This document shows, in pieces, positions 1 to 9,900 of a stretch of DNA of 64,000 nt; position 1 is the stretch's first letter; each line of letters opens with the position of its first letter. The translations under genes and the position numbers were made by a program. Location of the stretch: contig CM022298.1 in assembly GCA_011799875.1 (NCBI GenBank), positions 723,623,673-723,687,672 of the forward strand. Reading direction: 5' to 3'. This DNA is from Thinopyrum elongatum (Eukaryota; Streptophyta; Magnoliopsida; Poales; Poaceae). The notes under the pieces are model-generated. The model was not told the origin of the DNA and did no database searches. It saw only the letters and a program-made list of their open reading frames with translations.

Positions 1-2123
1 CTGATTTTTTTGGCTAAATGACCCTTCAATTGAAAAGCACTACAAATGAACTCTGGAAAGGTTGAAAGTTGGCATGGTATCATCATTTCACCCACATAGA
101 ATGTTCTAAAAAGTTGAGAAGGTTACGGCAAAAACTGGATGCACTTCATGTACAAAATGGACAATCTCTTTCGAAGTATCAGGGTTTCGGACGAAAACTC
201 ATCTGTTACAAAGGGATTTCATCTTTTTGAGCTTATTTGAACTCCAGACTTTTTGTGTGTTCAAATTGCACGTTTCAAAGCCACATCATCAATTTTCAAC
301 CCTTTCTGACTTCATTTGGTATTTTGCATGCATTTACTGATTTTTTGAGCAAAATGACCCTGAAATTGAAGAGCACTACAAATGAACTCTGAAAAGGTTG
401 AAAGTTGGCATGGTATCATCATTTCACCCACATAGCATTTTCTAAAAAGTTGAGAGGGTTACGGCAAAAACTGGATGCACTTCATGTACAAAATTGACAA
501 TCTCTTTCGAAGTATCAGGGTTTCGAACGAAAACTCATCTGTTACAAAGGGATTTCATTTTTTTGAACTTATTTGAACTCCAGACTTTTTGTGTGTTCAA
601 AATGCACCATTCAAAGCCACATCATCAATTTTCAACACTTTCTGACTTCATTTGGTATTTTTCATGCATTTACTGATTTTTTTGAGCTAAATGACCCTGA
701 AATTGAAAAGCACTACAAATGAACTCTGAAAAGGTTGAAAGTTGGCATGGTATCATCATTTCACCCACATAGCATGTTATAAAAAGTCGAGAGGATTACG
801 GCAAAAACTGGATGCACTTCATGTACAAAATGGACAATCTCTTTCGAAGTATCAGGGTTTTTGACGAAAACTCATCTGTTACAAAGGGATATCATTTTTT
901 TGAACTTATTTGAACTCAGGACTTTTTGTGTGTTCAAAATGCACCATTCAAAGCCACATCATCATTTTTCAACCCTTTCCGACTTCATTTGATATTTTTC
1001 ATGCATTTACTAATTTTTTAAGCTAAATGACCCTGAAATTGAAAAGCACTACAAATGAACTCTGAAAAGCTTGAAAGTTGGCATGGTATCATCATTTCAC
1101 CCACATAGCATGTTCTAAAAAGTTGAGAGGGTTACGGCAAAAGCTGGATGCACTTAGTGTACAAAATGGAAAATCTCTTTCGAAGTATCAGGGTTTCGGA
1201 CGAAAACTCATCAGTTACAAAGGGATTTCGTTTTTTTGAACTTATTTGAACTCCAGAATTTTTGTGTGTTCAAAATGCATCATTCAAAGCAAATCATCAA
1301 TTTTCATCCCTTTCTGACTTCATTTGGTATTTTTCATGCATTTACTGATTTTTTTTGAGCTAAATGACCCTGAAAATGAAAAGCGCTACAAATGAACTCT
1401 GAAAAGGTTGAAAGTTGGCATGGTATCATCATTTCACCCACATAGCATGTTCTAAAAAGTTGAGAGGGTTACGGCAAAAACTGGATGCACTTCATGTACA
1501 AAATGGACAATCTCTTTCCAAGTATGAGGGTTTCAGACGAAAACTCATCTGTTACAAAGGGATTTCATTTTTTTGAACTTATTTGAAGTCCAGACTTTTT
1601 GTGTGTTCAAAATGCTCCATTCAAAGCCACATCATCAATTTTCAACACTTTCTGACTTCATTTGGTATTTTTCATGCATTTACTGATTTTTTTGAGCTAA
1701 ATGACCCTGAAACTGAAAAGCACTACAAATGAACTCTGAAAAGGTTGAAAGTTGGCATGGTATCATCATTTCACCCACATAGCATGTTCTAAAAAGTTGA
1801 GAGGGTTACGGCAAAAGCTGGATGCACTTCGTGTAGAAAATGGACAATCTCTTTCGAAGTATCAGGGTTTCGGACGAAAACTCATCTGTTACAAAGGGAT
1901 TTCAATTTTTTGAACTTATTTGAACTCCAGACTTTTTGTGTGTTCAAAATGCACCATTCAAAGCCACATCATCAATTTTCAACCCTTTCTGACTTCATTT
2001 GGTATTTTTCATGCATTTACTGATTTTTTTGACCTAAATGAGCCTGAAACTGAAAAGCACTACAAATGAACTCTGAAAAGGTTGAAAGTTGGCATGGTAT
2101 CATCATTTCACCCACATAGCATG
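1..2123 (+). repeat. Afa-family satellite array, clean block 1
   Basis: Six full head-to-tail monomers plus partial ones. Counting from the t of tacaaatgaa, units start at 41, 377, 714, 1050, 1387, 1724 and 2061, so the period is 336-337 bp. Homopolymers are intact and neighbouring monomers differ mainly by substitutions, so this is good-quality sequence. Diagnostic variants give the order D' (gttataaaaagtcgag, near 777), A (aaagcttg, cttagtgtac, tcagttac, 1050), B (gaagtcc, gctcc, 1387) and C (ttcaatttttt, 1724). A fourth unit is cut off at 2123 by a retroelement fragment. Assignment to Afa/pAs1 rests on monomer length and remembered primer sequences, not on a search. Confidence 0.93.
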
Positions 2124-2459
2124 GATACTACTACGAGTTGACCGACGACCAGGAGTAGGATCGGAGGGTCCCAGGCAGGAGGCCTTCCCCTTTCGATCGT
2201 AGTGTTTTATTTTGCCCCGCCTTTCTAAAGGCCTTTCTGTTTCTATTTCATATCTGTACTCAGATATCTGATGCTTCCGCTGACGCTTGTTCGCAAGCTT
2301 ATGTATTCGAGCCCTCGAGGCCCCTGGCTTGTAATATAAAGCTTGTATGACTTTATTTATGTTTTAGAGTTGTGTTGTGATATCTTCCCGTGAGTCCTTA
2401 GGCTTGATCGTGTGCATTTGCGTGTATGATTAGCGCGCGATCGGGCCGGGGGCGTCACA
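2124..2459 (+). repeat. 3' part of a gypsy LTR
   Basis: The segment ends in gggggcgtcaca, immediately followed by ag and a tRNA primer-binding site, which is what the 3' edge of a 5' LTR looks like. It aligns throughout with 48,537-48,890 of element C, sharing tcgtagtgttttatttt, tctgtactcagat, ttagagttgtgttgtgat and aggcttgatcgtgtgcatttgcgtgt. A poly(A)-signal-like aatataaa lies near 2,333. The upstream part of the LTR is missing. Confidence 0.85.
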
Positions 2460-2462
2460 AGT

Positions 2463-2475
2463 TGGTATCAGAGCC
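2463..2475 (+). promoter_or_regulatory. Primer-binding site (initiator tRNA-Met)
   Basis: tggtatcagagcc is complementary to the 3' end of plant initiator methionyl tRNA, the usual primer of plant Ty3/gypsy and Ty1/copia reverse transcription. It starts three bases after the LTR end at 2459. It fixes the LTR boundary and the element's orientation. Confidence 0.9.
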
Positions 2476-2854
2476 GACTGACTGTAGGAACCCCCCTTTC
2501 CAACTCCTTGGCCGAAGTTGAGTCTAGAAACCGAAAAACTATTTTACTAACCTGGCTGTGTGGCTTACGGGCCCACGTCGCCAATTGGGTGGTATTAGTA
2601 TCTTTTATTCCTCATCTTTACTCTGGGACTCTGACCTCTCTTCCTTTCGGGTTAACTAAAGTTTACTAACGCCGACACTTAGGATCTCGTAATTCTCGTC
2701 CACCCGGAGAGCTGGATATATGTGCGATTTCCCTGACATTGATCTGATTAGTTTGATAATCATTTTCCTTTCCATTGTTTTGTTTAACCTTTCTCTCCGA
2801 GATCGGTTATACTTCTCCTTGTATTTTGACAATCATGAGTTTCCTCTGTTTCAG
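2476..2854 (+). other. Retrotransposon untranslated leader (copy A)
   Basis: The stretch between primer-binding site and the first gag codon has no coding signature. It shares blocks with the leader of element C (48,907-49,336), such as tggcttacgggcccacgtcgcca, ctttactctgggactct and ccacccggag. The two leaders then diverge downstream of ccacccggag, so A and C are related but distinct subfamilies. The end, a pyrimidine run followed by tttcag just before atg, resembles a splice acceptor; whether it works as one is unknown. Confidence 0.7.
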
Positions 2855-3559
2855 ATGGATCGTTTGTTTCCACCACACCCTGCGACGCAGCTACCAGCTG
2901 TTCGAGCAGGGATACATCCAGAGTACATTCTTTATCCACTGGGGCAGATGTCAATCCGTTACAATACCCCAGTACTATCTCCTCCAGATACCCGCAAAGA
3001 CTTTGTGATCTATTGTGACGCATCCCGTGAAGGATTAGGCTGTGTCCTAATGCAAGAGCGTAAAGTGATTGCTTATGGCTCTCGTCAGTTGCGCCCACAT
3101 GAAGAGAATTATCCAGTACATGATCTAGAACTAGCTGCTGTGATCTATGCACTGCAGTTGTGGCGACATTACCTCCTCGGTAATCGTTGCGAGATCTACA
3201 CGGATCATAAAAGTTTGAAGTACTTGTTCACTCAGCCATCTCTGAATCTCCGTCAGCAAAGATGGATGGAGACCATTGCGGACTATGACTTGGATATTTC
3301 TTATACCCCTGGCAAGGCTAACGTAATGGCCGATGCATTGAGCCGTAAATCTTACTGCTCTGAACTTGAGGTTCAGCTACAGCAACCACTTCTGTATGAA
3401 GAGCTTCGAAAGCTAAATCTCGAGATAGTTCCCCAAGGATACCTAAAAACCTTGGTTGTTGAACCAGACCTTGAGAAAGCTGTTAAGAATGCGCAAGCTA
3501 AAGATGCTGAAATTGATCTGATGAAGAAAGACCTTGAAATTGAAATGCACTACAAATGA
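2855..3559 (+). pseudogene. gag-start / RNase H fusion remnant of gypsy polyprotein
   Basis: The reading frame is open from 2720 and the likely gag start is the atg at 2855, right after tttcag; this gives 234 codons. The first ~20 residues (starting MDRLFPPHP) are gag-like N-terminal sequence. From about residue 84 of the longer frame (84 codons after 2720) it becomes the end of reverse transcriptase and a complete Ty3-type RNase H. The four acidic catalytic residues are visible, counted from 2720: D100 in YCDAS, E137 in HDLEL, D162 in YTDHKSL and D205 in MADALSR. After it comes the RNase H-integrase linker ([15 protein letters not shown]). The frame then runs into satellite near 3,529 and stops within it. 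Everything between early gag and late reverse transcriptase is deleted without breaking the frame. RNase H is normally part of a large polyprotein that removes RNA from RNA-DNA hybrids. This remnant lacks protease and polymerase and is presumably inert, although the RNase H itself looks undamaged. Confidence 0.88.
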
Positions 3560-4573
3560 ACTCTGAAAAGCTTGAAAGTTGGCATGGTATCATCATTTCA
3601 CCCACATAGCATGTTCTAAAAAGTTGAGAGGGTTACGGCAAAAGCTGGATGCACTTAGTGTACAAAATGGACAATCTCTTTCGAAGTATGAGGGTTTCGG
3701 ACGAAAACTCATCTGTTACAAAGGGATTTCATTTTTTTGAACTTATTTGAACTCCAGACTTTTTGTGTGTTCAAAATACATCATTCAAAGCAACATCATC
3801 AATTTTCATGCCTTTCTGACTTCATTTGGTATTTTTCATGCATTTACTGATTTTTTTGAGCTAAATGACCCTGAAATTGAAAAGCGCTACAAATGAACTC
3901 TGAAAAGGTTGAAAGTTGGCATGGTATCATCATTTCACCCACATAGCATGTTCTAAAAAGTTGAGAGGGTTACGGCAAAAACTGGATGCACTTCGTGTAC
4001 AAAATGGACAATCTCTTTCGAAGTATCAGGGTTTCGGACGAAAACTCATCTGTTACAAAGGGATTTCAATTTTTTGAACTTATTTGAACTCCAGACTTTT
4101 TGTGTGTTCAAAATGCACCATTCAAAGCCACATCATCAATTTTCAACCATTTCTGACTTCATTTGGTATATTTCATGCATTTACTGATTTTTTTGAGCTA
4201 AATGACCCTGAAATTGAAAAGCACTACAAATGAACTCTGAAAAGGTAGAAAGTTGGCATGGTATCATCATTTCACCCACATAGCATGTGCTAAAAAGTTG
4301 AGAGGGTTACGGGAAAAGCTGAATGCACTTCGTATACAAAATGGACAATCTCTTTCGAAGTATCAGGGTTTCGGACAGAAACTCATCTGTTACAAAGGGA
4401 TTTCATTTTTTTGAACTTATTTGAACTCCAGACTTTTTGTGTGTTCAAAATGCACCATTCAAAGCCACATCATCAATTTTCAACCCTTTCCGACTTCATT
4501 TGATATTTTTCATGCATTTACTGATTTTTTAAGCTAAATGACCCTGAAATTGAAAAGGACTACAAATGAACTC
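3529..4573 (+). repeat. Afa satellite, clean block following copy A
   Basis: Three monomers start at 3551 (type A, with atacatcatt), 3888 (type C, ttcaatttttt) and 4225 (type D: aaggtagaaag, catgtgcta, gggaaaagctgaatg, cttcgtatac, ggacagaaac). The same A-C-D order is found at 51,885-52,894 and, with errors, after copy B. The block stops at gaactct around 4,573, where the next bases belong about 130 bp further along the monomer. Confidence 0.92.
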
Positions 4574-6240
4574 TCAATGTCTTTCGAAGTATCAGGGTAT
4601 TCCGGACGTAACTCATCTGTTACAGAAAGGGATTTCAATTTTTTTGACTTATTTGAACTCAGACTTTTTGTGGTGTTCAAATGCATCATTCAAAGCCCAT
4701 CATCAATTTCACCTTTCTGCTTCATTTGGTATTTTCATGCATTTACTGATTTTTTTTGAGCTAAATAGACCTGAAATGAAAAGCATCTACCATGAACTCC
4801 TGAAAAGGTTGAAAGTTGGCATGGTTACTCATTTCCCCACATAGCATGTCTAAAAAGTTGTGAGAGGGTTACGGCAAAAACTGATGCACTTCGTGTACAA
4901 ATGGACAATCTCTTTCGAAGTATCAGGTTTGGACGAAAACTCATCTGTTACAAGGGATTTCTTTTTTTGAACTTATGTTGTCCGACTTTTTTGTGTTCAA
5001 AATGCACCATTCAAAGCACATCATCAATTTTTCAACCCTTTCCGACTTCATTTGATATTTTCATGCATTTACTGATTTTTTTGAAGCTAAATGACCCTGA
5101 AATTGAAAGCACCAAATGAACTCTGAAAAGGTTGAAAGTTGGCATGGTACATCATTTCACCCACATAGCATGTCTAAAAAGTTGAGAGGGTTACGGCAAA
5201 ACTGGATGCACTTCGTGACAAAATGGACAATCTCTTCGAAGTATCAGGGTTTCGGACGAAAACTCATCTGTACAAAGGGATTTCATTTTTTGAACTTATT
5301 TGAACTCACAACGTTTTGTGTGTTCAAAATGCACCATTCAAAGCCACATCACATTTTCAACCTCTTTCGACTCATTTGGTATTTTTCATGCATTTACTGA
5401 TTTTTTTAGCTAAATGACCGTGAATTGAAAAGCACTACAAATGAACTCTGAAAATTGAAAGTTGGCATGGTATCATCATTTTCACCCACATAGCATGTTC
5501 TAAAAAGTTGAGAGGTTACGGCAAAAACTGGATGCACTTCATGTACAAAATGGACAATCTTTTGAAGTATCAGTTTCGGACGAAAACTCATCTGTTACAA
5601 GGGATTTCATTTTTTGAACTTATTTGAACTCAGACTTTTTGTGTGTTCAAAATGCACATTCAAGCACATCATCAATTTTCAACCCTTCTGACTCATTTGG
5701 TATTTTCATGCATTTACTGATTTTTTGAGCTAAATGACCTGAAATTGAAAAGCCTACAAATGAACTCTGAAAAGGTTGAAAGTTGGCATGGTATCATCAT
5801 TCACCCACAAGCATGTCTAAAAGTGAGAGGGTTTACGGCAAAAACTGGATTCCACTTCGTGTACAAAATGGACAATCTCTTCGAAGTATCAGGGTTTCGG
5901 ACGAAAACTCATCTGTTACAAGGGATTTCATTTTTTTGAACTTATTTGATCCAGACTTTTTTGTGTTCAAAAGCACCATTCAAAGCCACATCATCAATTT
6001 TCAACCCTTTCGACTTCATTTGATATTTTTCATGCATTTACTGATTTTTTGAAGCTAAATGACCCTGAAATGTGGAAAAGACTACAAATGAACTCTGAAA
6101 GGTTTGAAAGTTGGCATGGTAATCATCATTTCACCCACATAGCATGTCTAAAAAGTTGAGAGGGTTACGGCAAAAACTGGATGCACTTCGTGTACAAAAT
6201 GGACAATCTCTTTCGAAGTATCAGGGTTTCGGACGAAAAC
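4574..6240 (+). repeat. Afa satellite, indel-rich block
   Basis: The monomer stays recognisable throughout but repeat spacing falls to about 320-330 bp because of many single-base losses, especially in homopolymers (ttttttt shortened, gaaaagg reduced to gaaagg). Errors begin abruptly at 4,574 together with a phase jump. This fits uncorrected long-read sequence joined to a clean contig. The block breaks off after ggacgaaaac at 6,240. Confidence 0.9.
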
Positions 6241-6968
6241 GAAAGGAGATCTGGAAAGAGTTGAGTAAAGGTAGAGTTGACGGAGTAGAGACATGAGAAA
6301 TGCAAGAAGTATAGTCATCGGGAAGAGAATAAATGACTTGAGGGAATTATCAAAACCTAAAGGACCAAAATGAAATGGTAAAAATCGAGTGGCAGTGCAT
6401 TCGAAACGGTTAATTAGAAGAAAGAAACTTCAAATTGAACCAAGAGGAGAAAACAGCAAGAAAAGATAGGAAAAGATTGTAGAGGGTGGAACGATAAAAG
6501 GCGACGTGATAAAAAGAACGAGTAGGCACTAAATTTATAGAAGATAAATAATTGTAGAAAGGGAAACGGGAGTTGTGAGAATGAAACAGGCGAAATGTGT
6601 AAGCGGACGGTTAAAAGACGAGACGACAAGGTGAAAAAGGATATGTACTAGAATTGAAAATGAAGAAAGACCTCGAAAAATGAGAAAGAAATGTGGACAG
6701 AAGAATAAACTGAAAAGCAGTCGTAGAAAAAAAGAGAAGAGGAAAAAGAAAGAAACATTGAAATTGAGTTGAGGGGGACTAGGAAAAAAACACTTCAAAA
6801 AGAAACTTGTTGAAAGGAGAGTCGGGAAGAAAGAATGAGATAAAAGTAACAAATAAGTAGGAAAAGGGAGGTAAGTCGATAGATAATTCAGGACACAGCA
6901 GAGTGATGCGTGGATAGGACGAATGGGTCGGAGAAAACAATGATCACTGTGGTCGGCTTCTGGGACAG
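6241..6968 (+). other. Purine-rich, C-poor 728 bp interruption of a monomer
   Basis: This is non-satellite sequence placed exactly between gacgaaaac and tcatct of one monomer, with no satellite base lost or duplicated. Composition is strongly skewed: the 60 bases from 6,661 have 47 purines, 6 C and 7 T. It shows no terminal repeats, no target duplication and no known domain. The long open frame on the minus strand (6,535-6,972) is a by-product of the skew and reads as a Phe/Leu/Ser-rich string. A low-quality read segment is the likeliest source; a real insertion cannot be excluded. Confidence 0.7.
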
Positions 6969-9900
6969 TCATCTATTTACAAAGGGAGTTCAATTTTTTT
7001 GAACTTATTTGAACTCCAGACTTTTTGTGTTCAAATGCACCATTCAAAGCCACATCATCATTTTCAACCCTTCTGACTTCATTTGGTATTTTTCATGCAT
7101 TTCTGATTTTTTGAGCTAAATGACCTGAAATTGAAAAGCACTAAAATGAACTCTGAAAAGGTTGAAAGTTGGCATGGTTCATCATTTCACCCACATAGCA
7201 TGTGCTAAAGTTGAGAGGGTTACGGCAAACTGGATGCACTTGTGTACAAAATGGACAATCTCTTCGAAGTATCAGGTTTCGGACGAGAAACTCATCTGTT
7301 ACAAAGGGATTCATTTTTTGAACTTATTTGAACTCCAGACTTTTGTGTGTTCAAAATGCCCATTCAAAGCCATCATCATTTTTAACCCTTTTGACTCATT
7401 GATTTTTCATGCATTTACTGATTTTTTTAGCTAAATGACCCTTGAAATTGAAAAGCATACAAATGAACTCTGAAAGGTTTGAAAGTTGGCATGGATCATC
7501 ATTCACCCACATGCATGTTCTAAAAGTTAGAGGGTTACGGCAAAAAGCTGATGCACTTCAGTACAAAATGGACAATCTCTTTCGAAGTATCAGGTTTCGG
7601 AGAAACTCATCTGTACAAAGGGATTTCGTTTTTTGAACTTATTTGAACTCCAGACTTTTGTGTGTTCAAAATGCACATTCAAAGCCACATCATCAATTTT
7701 CACCCTTTCTGACTTCATTTGGTATTTTCATGCATTTACTGATTTTTTGAGCTAAATGACCCTGAAATTAAAACGCTACAATGAACTCTGAAAAAGGTTG
7801 AAAGTTGGCATGGTATCATCATTTCACCCACATAGCATGTTCTAAAAGTTGAGAGGGTTACGGCAAAAACTGGATGCACTTCGTGTACAAAATGGACAAT
7901 CTCTTTCGAAGTATCAGGTTTCGGACGAAAACTCATCTGTTACAAAGGGATTTCATTTTTTGAACTTATTTGAACTCCAGACTTTTGTGGTTCAAAATGC
8001 ACCATTCAAAGCCACATCATAATTTTCAACCCTTTCTGACTTCATTTGGTATTTTTCATGCATTTACTGATTTTTGAGCTAAATGACCTGAAATTGAAAA
8101 GCACTACAAATGAACTCTGAAAAGGTTGAAAGTTGGCATGGTATCATCATTCACCCACATAGCCATGTGCTAAAAAGTTGAGAGGGTACGGCAAAAGCTG
8201 ATGCACTTAGTGTACAAAATGGACAATCTCTTTCGAAAGTATCAGGGTTTCGTAGAAAAACTCATCTGTACAAAGGGATTTCATTTTTTGAACTTTTTGA
8301 ACTCCAGACTTTTTGTGTTCAAATGACCATTCAAAGCCACATCATCAATTTCACCTTTCTGACTTCTTTGTATTTTTCATGCTTACTGATTTTTTGAGCT
8401 AAATGACCCTGAAATTGAAAAGCCTACAAATGAACTCTGAAAAGGTTGAAAGTTGGCATGGTATTATTTCACCCACATAGCATGTTCTAAAAAGTTGAGA
8501 GGGTTACGGCAAAAACTGGATGCACTTCGTGTACAAAATGGACAATCTCTTTCGAAGTATCAGGGTTTCGGACGAAAACTCATCTGTTACAAAGGGATTT
8601 CATTTTTTTGAACTTATTTTGAACTCCAGACTTTTTGTGTTCAAAATGCACCATTCAAAGCCACATCATCAATTTTCAACACCTTTCTGACTTCATTTGT
8701 ATTTTTCATGCATTTACTGATTTTTGAGCTAAATGACCTGAAATTGAAAAAGCACTACAATGAACTCTGAAAAGGTTGAAAGTTGGCATGGTATCATCAT
8801 TTCACCCACATAGCATGTTAAAAAGTTGAGAGGGTTACGGCAAAAACTGGATGCACTTATGTACAAAATGGACAATCGTCTTTCGAAGTATCAGGGTTTC
8901 GGACGAAACTCATCTGTCTACAAGGGATTTCATTTTTTTGAACTTATTTGAACTCCAGACTTTTGTGTGTTCAAAATGCACATTCAAAGCCACATCATCA
9001 ATTTTCACCCTTTCGACTTCATTTGGATTTTTCATGCATTTACTGATTTTTTGAGCTAAATGACCTGAAATTGAAAAGCACTACAAATGAACTCTGAAAA
9101 GGTGAAAGTTGGCATGGTATCATCATTTCACACCCATAGCATGTGCTAAAAAGTTGAGAGGGTTACGGACAAAAACTGGATGCACTTCATGTACAAAAGG
9201 ACAATCTCTTCGAAGTATCAGGGTTTCGGACGAAAACTCATCTGTTACAAAGGGATTTCATTTTTTTGAACTTATTTAGTCCAGACTTTTTTGTGTTCAA
9301 AATGCACCATTCAAAGCCACATCATCAATTTTCAACCTTTCGACTTCTTTGTATTTTTCATGCATTTACTGATTTTTTGAAGCTAAATGACCCTGAAATT
9401 GAAAAGACTCAAATGAACTCTGAAAATTGAAAGTTGGCATGTATCATCATTTCACCACATAGCATGTGTCTAAAAATTGAGAGGGTTAGCAAAACTGGAT
9501 GCACTTCGTGTACAAAATGGACAATCTCTTTCGAAGTATCAGGGTTTTCGGACGAAAACTCATCTGTTACAAGTGGATTCATTTTTTTGAACTTATTTGA
9601 ACTCCGACTTTTTGTGTGTCAAAATGCACCATTCAAAGCCACATCATACAATTTTCAACCCTTTCTGACTTCATTTGTATTTTCATGCATTTACTGATTT
9701 TTGAGCTAAATGACCCGAATTGAAAAGCACTACAATGAACTCTGAAAAGGTTGAAAGTTGGCATGGTATCTATCATTTCACCCACATAGCATGTCTAAAA
9801 AGTTGTAGAGGGTTACGGCAAAACTGATGCACTTCGTACAAAATGGACAATCTCTTCGAAGTATCAGGGTTTCGGACGAAAACTCATCTGTTACAAGGGA

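Larger units (their letters stand above)
2124..3528 (+). mobile_element. Ty3/gypsy LTR-retrotransposon fragment (copy A) embedded in satellite
   Basis: About 1.4 kb of non-satellite sequence. In order it holds the last ~335 bp of an LTR, a primer-binding site for initiator methionine tRNA, a leader, the start of gag, and then the RNase H end of pol. Most of gag, protease and nearly all reverse transcriptase are missing. On the left the satellite stops after cacccacatagcatg; on the right it resumes at gaccttgaaattg. There is no short target-site duplication, and about 250 bp of one monomer is absent. This is therefore a captured or recombined piece rather than a simple insertion. The right boundary is uncertain by about 10 bp because both sides share similar bases. 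The order and RNase H type place it in Ty3/gypsy; I do not name the family. Confidence 0.88.

Noticed and set aside
1..2123. CRISPR-like or phage-like regular repeats
   Set aside because: The whole 337 bp unit repeats with no variable spacer. This is a eukaryotic satellite.
6535..6972. 145-codon minus-strand frame rich in Phe, Leu and Ser, resembling a membrane protein
   Set aside because: It lies wholly in the purine-rich interruption; scarcity of C on the plus strand removes stop codons from the minus strand. No hydrophobic-segment pattern or start context beyond what the composition gives.
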